Shown: positions 32,114 to 42,889 of the stretch, in pieces | How positions within the stretch are numbered: position 1 is the stretch's first letter | Layout: every line of letters begins with the position of its first letter | NCBI GenBank assembly: GCA_017302015.1 | Contig: JAFLEE010000002.1 | Span: 98,195-162,194 of the forward strand | Source of the DNA: Spirochaetota bacterium | GTDB taxonomy: Bacteria; Spirochaetota; UBA12135; COTS27; JAFLEE01 | Length of the DNA stretch: 64,000 bases | Direction of reading: 5' to 3' | Notes under the pieces: model-generated | The model's input: only the letters and a program-made list of their open reading frames with translations | The model's database searches: none | What the model was told of the DNA's origin: nothing | Program-made: the position numbers and the translations under genes

Positions 32114-33126
32114 GGTTCCTTCTCCTCCTGACGCTCCTCGCCCCCGCCGCCTTCGCCGGGGCCGGTGAGATCTCTTTTGCCCTCGTGGGCGACCTGATGC
32201 CGGGGAGCGACCATCCCTCCCGCGACTGGCTCCCCACCAATGCCTTCGCCCTGCTGGCGCCGGCATCGGCGATCCTGACCAACGTCGACCTGGCATTGGG
32301 GAACTTGGAGGGCGCCCTCGCGGAGGCCCCTGTCGCCAAAAAAGGGAAGCATTCCTTCAGTTTCCGCCTCCCGCCATCCATGGCGGAGACATTCCGCCAG
32401 GCCGGGTTCAAGGGGCTCAATCTAGCGAATAACCATAGCCTGGATGCCGGCGCCTTGGGCGTGGTGCAGGCCACCAATCTCCTCGCCGCGAAGGGGATCC
32501 TCCCGATCGGCATGAAGGACCATTTGGTCTTCGCGCAGGTCAAGGGGAAGAAAATCGGCTTCCTCGGGTTCTCCCCCTATTACCCCCACAATAATATGAC
32601 CGACTTGGAGTCCGCCCGGCTCACCATCCGCAGCAACGCCCTCAAATGCGACCTGCTCATCGTCTCGTTCCACGGCGGGGCGGAGGGGGAAGGGGTCACC
32701 AACGTGCCCCGCGTGGGCGAGACGTACTACGGCGAGAATCGGGGCGATGTGTTCCGCTTCGCGCGCATGGCGGTGGATGAAGGCGCCGCCCTCGTCTTCG
32801 GCCACGGCCCCCACGTGCTGCGCGGCCTCGAGATCTATAAAGACCGCCTCATCGCCTACTCCCTCGGGAATTTCCTCGGCCACCGCCAATTCAACGTCAG
32901 CAGGGGCTTCGGGACCTCCTGCATCCTCGAGGCCCAGCTCGATGGGCGGGGCCGGCTGGTGCGCGGGCGCATCCATCCGTTCGTCCTGAGCGTGACCGGC
33001 CCCACGGTGCCCGATCCGGAGAAGCGGGCCATCCCCCTGATGCAGGGCCTCTCCCGCGCCGATTTCCCCGAGACGGCCCCCGTCTTCGGCGAGGACGGCG
33101 CCTTCACGCCCCGACCCCGACCGTAA
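32110..33126 (+). CDS. CapA-family (poly-gamma-glutamate synthesis type) metallophosphatase-fold protein, secreted
   Basis: A 338-residue protein with a signal peptide (MRFLLLLTLLAPAAFAGA). It shows the CapA pattern: ISFALVGDLMPGSD near residue 20, NLEGALAEAP near 62, LNLANNHSLDAG near 98, SFHGGAEG near 182 and FGHGPHVLRGLEIY near 230. These are metal-ligand positions in calcineurin-like phosphoesterases. No other capsule-synthesis gene is nearby, so a role in polyglutamate formation should not be assumed; cell-wall or lipid phosphoesterase activity is equally possible. The position usually held by dxr in spirochaete operons is taken by this gene. Confidence 0.83.
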   Translation: MRFLLLLTLLAPAAFAGAGEISFALVGDLMPGSDHPSRDWLPTNAFALLAPASAILTNVDLALGNLEGALAEAPVAKKGKHSFSFRLPPSMAETFRQAGFKGLNLANNHSLDAGALGVVQATNLLAAKGILPIGMKDHLVFAQVKGKKIGFLGFSPYYPHNNMTDLESARLTIRSNALKCDLLIVSFHGGAEGEGVTNVPRVGETYYGENRGDVFRFARMAVDEGAALVFGHGPHVLRGLEIYKDRLIAYSLGNFLGHRQFNVSRGFGTSCILEAQLDGRGRLVRGRIHPFVLSVTGPTVPDPEKRAIPLMQGLSRADFPETAPVFGEDGAFTPRPRP

Positions 33127-33127
33127 G

Positions 33128-33754
33128 ATGGCCCTCCGCCTCTACCTGCTTCGCCACGGCGAAACGGCCTGGAACAGCGAGGGGAAGTACCAGGGGCAAC
33201 TCGATATCCCCCTCAACGAGCGCGGCCGCCAGCAGGCGCTCCTCGCCTCGCGCTGGATGGCGCGGCGGCGGCTTGACGCCATCTACACGAGCGATCTTTC
33301 ACGCGCCCTGAATTCCGCCCTCCCCATCGCCGAGGCTTGCGGGGTGGCCGCCGTGCCGCTTGCCGAATTGCGCGAGCGCCATATGGGGGCCTACCAGGGG
33401 CTCTCGTTCGAGGAGATCCGGGAGAAATTCCCGGAAACGAAGCGCAAGGATTACCGGACCTTCGCCCGGATCCCCGGCGGGGAATCGGCCGAAGCGTTCC
33501 TGGAGCGGGTCGATCGCGCCATCGACCGCCTCGCCGAAACCCACGCGGACGGGAGGATCCTCGCGGTCACCCACGGCGGGTTCATCTACTACCACATCCG
33601 CCACCTCCTCGGACTCCCGGTGAGCACCGAACTCCACGTGAAGGTCGCCAACGCGAGCGTGCATATCTTCGACCGTCGCGAGTCGGGTTGGACGATCAAC
33701 GCCCTCGGGATCACCGAGCATCTGGGGGGAGAGGACGTGGCCGAGCTCGCTTAA
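33128..33754 (+). CDS. Histidine phosphatase (phosphoglycerate-mutase-like)
   Basis: A 208-residue cytoplasmic protein of the histidine phosphatase superfamily. The catalytic motif LLRHGETAWN has the phosphorylated His near residue 9. Further conserved residues are YTSDLSRALNSA near 53, LRERHMGAYQG with the acidic catalyst near 79, PGGESAEAF near 117 and the second catalytic His in AVTHGGFIYYH near 142. The family includes GpmB, CobC and other phosphatases, and the substrate cannot be fixed. It starts 1 nt after the CapA-like gene and is the last gene of the rpsB transcript before the terminator at 33812. Confidence 0.88.
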   Translation: MALRLYLLRHGETAWNSEGKYQGQLDIPLNERGRQQALLASRWMARRRLDAIYTSDLSRALNSALPIAEACGVAAVPLAELRERHMGAYQGLSFEEIREKFPETKRKDYRTFARIPGGESAEAFLERVDRAIDRLAETHADGRILAVTHGGFIYYHIRHLLGLPVSTELHVKVANASVHIFDRRESGWTINALGITEHLGGEDVAELA

Positions 33755-33811
33755 TCCGCCCGTGCGGATGGCCCGCGTCCAAGGGCCTTTTGCGAGGTGT
33801 CCAGGAGCACG

Positions 33812-33839
33812 AAAAAAAACCCCCGCCTGAGCGGGGGTT
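33812..33839. terminator. Intrinsic terminator between convergent genes
   Basis: AACCCCCGC (33818-33826) pairs with GCGGGGGTT (33831-33839) around loop CTGA. On the minus strand the stem is followed by eight T residues, a strong intrinsic terminator for the repeat protein gene ending at 33860. It may also stop the plus-strand operon. Confidence 0.85.
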
Positions 33840-33859
33840 CCTCAGGGGAAGCCGGTCGC

Positions 33860-34654
33860 CTATTCGACGGAGACCAGGTAGAGCGTACCGCTCTTCTCGA
33901 TGGTCAGGAGGCGGCCGTCTCCGGCCCAGAACATCATGCGGGTGTTCTGGTATTCCTTCTTGCCGATGGAGACGTACTTGCCGGTGAGCATGTCGGTCTT
34001 GTAGAGCGTGCCGTCGGATTCCACCGTGAAGAGGAATTTCCCGGAATCGCCCATGGAGCAGGCGGCGATGGTGCTCCCCCATTCCCCCTTCTTGCCGAGT
34101 TGGTCGTAGGAGGTGTCCTTGGGATTGACGCGGTAGAGCGTGCCGCCCTTCTCGAGGGCCGCCATGAAATCCCAGCAGGCGACGATATAGACGGTTTCCT
34201 GCCATTCCTGCTTGCCCACCTGCTCCCAGGACCCGGTGCGCAAATCGGTGCGGTAGAACTTCCCGTCGCTCTCGATGGTGAAGAGGTGCTTGCCCATCAC
34301 GTCGCCGGTCTTGGTGCCCTTCCACTCGCCCTTTTTTCCGATGCCCTTCCAAGTGCCGTCGAAGGTATTGATGCGGTAGAGGGACCCGTCTTTCTCCAGG
34401 CTGACGAGGTCGTTTTCGCTGGCCCAGAGCATCCGCGTATTGCCGAAGACCTTGTCGCCGACGGCCTTCCATTTCCCCGTCTTGAGCGGGGTGGCGTAGA
34501 GGGTGCCGTCGGGCTCGACGGTCCAAAACGTGCCGCTTAAGACGACCCCGTCGAGGGTATTCTTCCAATCGCCGCTATTTCCGACTTGCTTCCAATCGCC
34601 GGGCGCCCCGAAAGCCAAGGAAAGCCCGAGCAGGGTGAGGATAAGGATGCGCAT
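33860..34654 (-). CDS. Secreted beta-repeat protein, probably a beta-propeller
   Basis: A 264-residue protein with a signal peptide (MRILILTLLGLSLAFG). The mature part is built from about five to six units of some 42 residues following the pattern GTLYxxxxxTGxWxxVGxxxx, for example DGTLYATPLKTGKWKAVG and DGKFYRTDLRTGSWEQVG. This is the pattern of lectin-like or tachylectin-type propellers. No catalytic motif is present; sugar binding or structural function is an inference. ATG 34654 was chosen because CAGGAG lies 6 nt upstream and the signal peptide begins there. It is monocistronic, with an intrinsic terminator 21 bp past the stop. Confidence 0.78.
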   Translation of the reverse strand: MRILILTLLGLSLAFGAPGDWKQVGNSGDWKNTLDGVVLSGTFWTVEPDGTLYATPLKTGKWKAVGDKVFGNTRMLWASENDLVSLEKDGSLYRINTFDGTWKGIGKKGEWKGTKTGDVMGKHLFTIESDGKFYRTDLRTGSWEQVGKQEWQETVYIVACWDFMAALEKGGTLYRVNPKDTSYDQLGKKGEWGSTIAACSMGDSGKFLFTVESDGTLYKTDMLTGKYVSIGKKEYQNTRMMFWAGDGRLLTIEKSGTLYLVSVE

Positions 34655-34776
34655 GAGGACTCCTGTAGAAACAGCCACCGGGTTGTTTGGTGGATTTTTG
34701 GATGATTCGACGAATCCGGCAACGGTGGAAGAACGGCTTCGCCGGATAAAATAAATTTCACGGTCCGTGGCCTCCG

Positions 34777-34818
34777 AAAAATGGAAATTTATCGTGTTTT
34801 TCCGCTAAAAATGGAAAT
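34777..34818. repeat. 12-bp direct repeat just upstream of the carA promoter
   Basis: AAAAATGGAAAT occurs at 34777-34788 and again at 34807-34818, 30 bp apart start to start, close to three helical turns. The second copy ends 5 bp before the -35 box of carA. It looks like a paired binding site for a regulator of the carAB-purF operon or of the divergent gene. Confidence 0.55.
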
Positions 34819-34823
34819 CCAAA

Positions 34824-34853
34824 TTGACACTCCGAGAGGCGGGATGTTAGGAT
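34824..34853 (+). promoter_or_regulatory. Vegetative promoter of carA-carB-purF
   Basis: TTGACA at 34824-34829 and TAGGAT at 34848-34853 are 18 nt apart. The start would be near 34860, so the carA leader is only about 11 nt long and contains no Shine-Dalgarno. Confidence 0.7.
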
Positions 34854-34870
34854 GTTCCGGTTCCCCAATC

Positions 34871-35977
34871 ATGTCCACCCCTGCCGCATTGGCACTCGAA
34901 TCCGGAGAGGTCTTCCACGGCCTCTCCATCGGAAGCGAGGGCGAAGCTTACGGTGAAGCCGTGTTCAATACGAGCATGTCCGGCTACCAGGAGATCCTCA
35001 CCGATCCCTCCTACCGCGGCCAGATCATCTCGATGACCTATCCCGAGATCGGGAATTACGGGGTGAACGAAGACGACAACGAATCCGCGAAGATCCACGC
35101 CTCCGGTTTCGTCGTCAAGCATTATTGCGACAAGCCCAGCCATTTCCGAGCCAGCGGCACCCTCTCTTCGTTCCTGAAACGCTACGGCATCGTGGCCCTC
35201 CAAGGGGTCGATACCCGTCGCCTCACGCGCATCCTCCGCTCCACGGGCGCCAAGCGCTCGGTCATCTCCACGGTCGACCTCGACCCGGCCTCCCTCGTGG
35301 CCAAGGCGAAAGCCTCCCAATCCATCGAGCACCGCGATCTGGTGCGGGAAGTCAGCACCGAGAAGGCCTACGATTGGCCGCTGCCCGAAGGGGTCGCCGG
35401 GCGCTACCGCGTGGCCGTCTACGATTTCGGGGTGAAATGGAACATCCTCCGGAGCTTGGCCTCCCGCGGGGCGGTCCTGCGGGTGTTCCCCGCCTCGACG
35501 GCGGCCTCCGAGATCCTCGCGTGGAAGCCCGACGGGGTGTTCCTCAGCAACGGCCCGGGCGATCCCTCCGCGCTCCTGCCCATCGTCGAGCAGATCAAAC
35601 TCCTCCTCGGCAAGCGCCCCGTTTTCGGCATCTGCCTCGGGCACCAACTCATCGGCCAGGCTTACGGAGCGACGACCTTCAAGTTGAAGTTCGGCCACCG
35701 GGGCGGGAACCAGCCGGTGCAGCGCAAAGACACGGGGGGCATCGAGATCACCTCCCAAAACCACGGCTTCGCCGTGCGCTTGGCGGAAGCCGGCCGCGAT
35801 CCCTACGTCCTCTCCCACGTCAATTCGAACGACCAGACCCTCGAAGGGCTCGTCAACGACGCCGACGGGGCCTTCTCGGTCCAGTACCATCCCGAGGCCT
35901 CCCCCGGCCCGCACGATAGCCTCTATCTTTTCGACCGCTTCCTGCGCCTGATGGACGCCGCCAAGGGCGGGAAATGA
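34871..35977 (+). CDS. carA: Carbamoyl-phosphate synthase small subunit
   Basis: A 368-residue glutaminase subunit that passes ammonia to CarB. The N-terminal domain has LALESGEVFHGLSIG, TSMSGYQEILTDPSY and TYPEIGNYGVNEDD. The class I amidotransferase domain has the nucleophile in GICLGHQL (C255) and the His/Glu pair in SVQYHPEASPGPHDS near residue 338. I chose ATG 34871 because the family N-terminus starts there and the promoter lies just upstream, so earlier in-frame starts would not be transcribed. A gap of 39 bp separates it from carB. Confidence 0.96.
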   Translation: MSTPAALALESGEVFHGLSIGSEGEAYGEAVFNTSMSGYQEILTDPSYRGQIISMTYPEIGNYGVNEDDNESAKIHASGFVVKHYCDKPSHFRASGTLSSFLKRYGIVALQGVDTRRLTRILRSTGAKRSVISTVDLDPASLVAKAKASQSIEHRDLVREVSTEKAYDWPLPEGVAGRYRVAVYDFGVKWNILRSLASRGAVLRVFPASTAASEILAWKPDGVFLSNGPGDPSALLPIVEQIKLLLGKRPVFGICLGHQLIGQAYGATTFKLKFGHRGGNQPVQRKDTGGIEITSQNHGFAVRLAEAGRDPYVLSHVNSNDQTLEGLVNDADGAFSVQYHPEASPGPHDSLYLFDRFLRLMDAAKGGK

Positions 35978-36016
35978 GCATGGAACGCGCCGCCGAGCCC
36001 ACCCCGCGAGTCTGAG

Positions 36017-39297
<3,281 letters not shown>

Positions 39298-39301
<4 letters not shown>

Positions 39302-40758
39302 GCCCCGCCGAAGCGGAGAAGAAGGAGCATTGCGGCGTGTTCGCCATCCTCGGCACGCCCGAGGCTTCGCTCATCACCCGCATCGGCCTCCAGGCCCTCC
39401 AGCACCGCGGCGAAGAGGCGGCCGGCATCGCCTCCACCGACGGGCGGCAGGTGTACCTGCATACCGGCGAGGGGCTGGTGAAGGACGTCTTCGAGAAGGT
39501 GGATATCCCCGCCAAACTCCCGGGCTTCGCGGCCATCGGGCACACGCGCTATAGCGTCACGGGCGCCCCGAGCGCGGTGAACGTGCAGCCCCTGGTGGTC
39601 GAACTCGCCCGCGGGCGCATCGCCATCGCGCACAACGGGAACCTCACCAATTCGGTCGCCCTCAAGAAGCAGATGGAGGCCGACGGCGCCATCTTCCAAT
39701 CCTCCATCGACACGGAACTCATCCTCCACCTCATCGCGCGGTCCAAGAAGCACGAACTGAAGGACGCCATCATCGAGGCCCTCAACCAATTGGAGGGCTC
39801 CTTCTCCCTCGCGATCCTGACCGCCGACGCGCTCTACGCCGCGCGCGACGCCCACGGGTTCCGCCCCCTCTGCCTGGGGGAACTCAAGGGCATGCGCGTG
39901 ATCGCCAGCGAGACCTCGGCCCTCGACTTAGTCGGCGCCGCCTACATGGGCGAGGTGAAGCCCGGCGAACTCCTGACGATCACGAAGAACCAGTGGACGC
40001 GCGAGCCCTTCACCGTGCCCCGCCCCGAATCCTCGTGCATCTTCGAGCTCATCTACTTCGCGCGCCCCGACTCCCTCGTGTTCGACCACTCGGTCTACCG
40101 CTTCCGCAAGGAACTCGGGCGCACCCTGGCCGCCGAGGCGCCGGTGGAGGCCGATCTGGTGGTGCCCGTGCCCGATAGCGGCTTCATGGCGGCCCTCGGC
40201 TTCGCCGAGGCCACCGGGATCCCCTTCGAGCCCGCCATCGTGCGCAACCACTACGTGGGGCGCACCTTCATCCAGCCGAGCCAGGAGATCCGCGAGGCCT
40301 CGGTGCGCATCAAGCTCAACCCGATCCGGCACATCCTCGAGGGGAAGCGCGTCATCATCATCGACGACAGCATCGTGCGCGGCACGACCACCCGGGAGCG
40401 CGTGAGGAGCCTGCGCGAGGCGGGGGCCAAAGAGGTGCACATGCGCGTCTCGTGCCCGCCGATCCGCCACGCCTGCTATTACGGCATCGATTTTCCCGAC
40501 GAGAAGAACCTCATCGCGAACACCTACTCCGTCGAGGACACCGCCAAGTACCTGAACCTCGATTCCCTGGCCTACATCTCGCTGGCGGGCATGCACCGCG
40601 CCGCGGGGGGGAAGAACCGCTATTGCGACGCCTGTTTCACGGGGCGCTACCCGACGCAGGTCGACCGAAGCCTGCGCAAGGACGCGCTGGAGAAGGGCGC
40701 CCAGCAGATGGAACTGGAGCAGCCCCGACCGCCCTCGCCCGAGGAAAAGAAGGACTGA
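39298..40758 (+). CDS. purF: Amidophosphoribosyltransferase
   Basis: A 486-residue enzyme for the first committed step of purine synthesis, displacing pyrophosphate of PRPP with glutamine ammonia. An 11-residue propeptide ([11 protein letters not shown]) precedes the N-terminal nucleophile Cys12 in CGVFAIL. The glutaminase domain has [11 protein letters not shown] and [10 protein letters not shown]. The PRTase loop is [14 protein letters not shown] near residue 358. Cysteines in [31 protein letters not shown] and [13 protein letters not shown] match the iron-sulfur ligands of the Bacillus-type enzyme. It is the third gene of a carA-carB-purF operon, linking three glutamine-using steps. Confidence 0.96.
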
Positions 40759-40780
40759 AGAACGGGGGCGCTCGCCGGGA

Positions 40781-41377
40781 TCAGCGCTTCCAGGCCGTGA
40801 AGAAGACCTCCGTCGATTGGCGGCGGGAGGATTCGGGCTTGAAGATCTTGAACGAGGCGAAATCGCGGCGGAACTCCCCCTGGAGTTCCGGGAGTTCGGC
40901 GCCCTGGAGGTATTTGGCGACGAGCGTGCCCCCGGCCTTGAGGCGTTTCAAGGCTACCGCCATGGAGAGCCGCACGAGTTCGGCGGAGAGGGCGGAATCG
41001 CCTGAGGGGACGCCCATCGTGCGGGGCGCCATATCGGAGAGCACCACATCGAAGGGGCCCTCGAGGGAAAGGGAGGCATCGCTGACGTCCGCTTTCAGGA
41101 GGACCACCCGGGCGGGGTCGACCTTTTCCCGGTGGAACGGCTCGATTTCCTGGAGGTCGATGGCGGTGAGGTGGACGTCGCCCAGGGTTTTCCGGAGCAC
41201 GAATTGGCTCCAGGATCCGGGCGCCGCGCCGAGGTCGAGGATGCGCTGGCCGCGCTTGACGATGCGGAATTTGCGGTCGAGTTCCTCGAGCTTGAAGTAA
41301 CTCCGCGCGCGGAGGCCCAATTTCCGCGCCTGCTCCTGGTAGAAGTCTTCGGTGTAGATCTGCTTTCCATTCGCCAT
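40781..41377 (-). CDS. rlmE: 23S rRNA uridine-2'-O-methyltransferase (FtsJ/RrmJ)
   Basis: A 198-residue SAM-dependent enzyme that methylates U2552 in the A-loop of 23S rRNA. It shows ARSYFKLEELDRKF near residue 24 with the first catalytic Lys, the SAM loop LDLGAAPGSWSQF near 47, the catalytic Asp in VLSDMAP near 111, the second Lys in LVAKYLQG near 152 and the Glu in RRQSTEVFF near 187. The K-D-K-E tetrad is complete. GAGGAACGAC precedes the ATG. It is the last gene of the transketolase-TPR-rlmE run, 142 bp after the TPR gene, and converges on purF with 22 bp between. Confidence 0.95.
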   Translation of the reverse strand: MANGKQIYTEDFYQEQARKLGLRARSYFKLEELDRKFRIVKRGQRILDLGAAPGSWSQFVLRKTLGDVHLTAIDLQEIEPFHREKVDPARVVLLKADVSDASLSLEGPFDVVLSDMAPRTMGVPSGDSALSAELVRLSMAVALKRLKAGGTLVAKYLQGAELPELQGEFRRDFASFKIFKPESSRRQSTEVFFTAWKR

Positions 41378-41519
41378 GTCGTTCCTCGGTCTTGGATGGT
41401 CCCCTGCGATGCCCCGCCGACTCGCGCGAGGGGCGTGGCGAACGTTGGCGCCCCGGCGCGCCTTGGGGAGTGGGGAGGCGTTTGATCGGGGCGCCGCCGA
41501 GACGCTCGATTCGGGTTCT

Positions 41520-42875
41520 TCAGACCCCCGAGAGAAGTTCGTTGATCTTCCGGGAGTCGAAGGTCTCGAAGGGGCGCGTGCTGGCGAATTCCTTGGCGTT
41601 GCGGGTATAGCCCGAGTTGGAGAAGTAGATGACGATATGGCAGCCCATGGCCTTCATGGTGTCGAGGACCTTGCGCAGGGTGTCCTCGGTCACCGGGTCG
41701 TTCTGGCGGGTGAAGATGATGAGCTTCAGCATGGTTTTGCCGACCATCTTGGAGGACTCGCGGGCGGTGATCCAGAACTCGTCGTTGCTGATGACGCGCT
41801 GCTCGACGTGGGCGAGGCCCAGGGCTTCGATGGCGCGGACGCAGAGGGCCTGGAACGCGGCGGCCTGGGAGGACATGTAGTCCTTCAGCACGTCGGAGGC
41901 GCGCACGTCCTTGTACTGCTCGAGCTTCGCCCCCACGTCGCGGAACTTGGCGTTTTGGGAATGGATGCGCTCCCACTGCTCGATGGCCAGGGCGATCTCC
42001 TTGCGCATCTCGTGGGCCTCGGCGAGGTGGTAGCGCATGAGGTGGGAGGTGTTGTCGTTGAACGGATGGAGTTTGATGCCGCGGTTGAGCTCTTCGATCA
42101 CCTTCTGGAGGTTCCCGAGGTTGAGGTGGCAGATGCCCTTGTTGAGGATGGCCTGGACCTGGATCTCCTTCTCGCGCTCGGCCGATTCGAGGAACTCGAT
42201 GGCCTTCACGTAGTCCTGCATCTGGCGGTAGATGACCCCGATATAGTAGTGGGCGAGGTAGTTCTTGGGGTTGTGCTTGACGGCGTGGATGAACTCGTTG
42301 AGGGCTTCCGTGTGGTTCTGCGCCTCGAAGAGGGCCAGGCCGAGGTCGTAGTAGGCCTCGTGCAGGGCCGGGTTCATCTTGAGGGCCATGCGGAAGTTCT
42401 GCACCGCGCGCTCGTAGGAACCGAGCTTCACGTAGCAGCGCCCGCTCATGTGGAAGGCCTCGAAGTTCTTCGGGTCGATCTTCACGAGGAGGATGTACTC
42501 CTCGAGGGCCTCGCGGAACTCGCCCGCCTGGAGGAGGAGCTGGGCGAGGTTCTGCCGGATGTCGATCTCGTAGCTCGACGGGGCGTTGTCGACGTTCTTC
42601 TCGGCGAAGCGGTACTCGACGATGGCCATCTTGAGGTTCCCGGAGAGCTGGTAGGCCTTGGCGAGCATCCGGTGGGCCTCGTAATCGTTGGCGTTCTTCT
42701 GGATGACGCCCTGGAGCTTGCGGATGGCCGACTCGTAGTTCTTGGAGTCGAGGTCCTTCTGGATGGCCTTCATCGTCTGGGGCTTGGTGATGAGGCGCAC
42801 GTAGTACCAGCCGATCCCCCCGATGGCCGCGATGAGGAGCACGAAAAGGGCGACGATGGGGAAGGGCAATTCCAC
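41520..42875 (-). CDS. Membrane-tethered TPR protein with an Mrr-like nuclease-fold C-terminal domain
   Basis: A 451-residue protein. One N-terminal helix (residues 5-26) anchors it. About eight TPR units follow between residues 30 and 320, for example NFEAFHMSGRCYVKLGSYER. The last 100 residues (FWITARESSK, KLIIFTRQ, DTMKAMGCHIVIYFSNSGYT, NAKEFA, FETFDSRKINELL) follow the order of Mrr/restriction-endonuclease-like folds. The Q/E-x-K catalytic strand reads FTRQ, so cleavage is doubtful. The same architecture occurs at 15233-16585. The start is GTG, supported by CCGGAGG 5 nt upstream. It lies 15 bp after transketolase. Function unknown. Confidence 0.78.
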   Translation of the reverse strand: MELPFPIVALFVLLIAAIGGIGWYYVRLITKPQTMKAIQKDLDSKNYESAIRKLQGVIQKNANDYEAHRMLAKAYQLSGNLKMAIVEYRFAEKNVDNAPSSYEIDIRQNLAQLLLQAGEFREALEEYILLVKIDPKNFEAFHMSGRCYVKLGSYERAVQNFRMALKMNPALHEAYYDLGLALFEAQNHTEALNEFIHAVKHNPKNYLAHYYIGVIYRQMQDYVKAIEFLESAEREKEIQVQAILNKGICHLNLGNLQKVIEELNRGIKLHPFNDNTSHLMRYHLAEAHEMRKEIALAIEQWERIHSQNAKFRDVGAKLEQYKDVRASDVLKDYMSSQAAAFQALCVRAIEALGLAHVEQRVISNDEFWITARESSKMVGKTMLKLIIFTRQNDPVTEDTLRKVLDTMKAMGCHIVIYFSNSGYTRNAKEFASTRPFETFDSRKINELLSGV

Positions 42876-42889
42876 GGGGACCTCCGGGG

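Noticed and set aside
35980-36015. Eleven-codon frame between carA and carB
   Set aside because: Too short to judge, no ribosome-binding site, and its stop merely precedes the carB ATG; probably chance.
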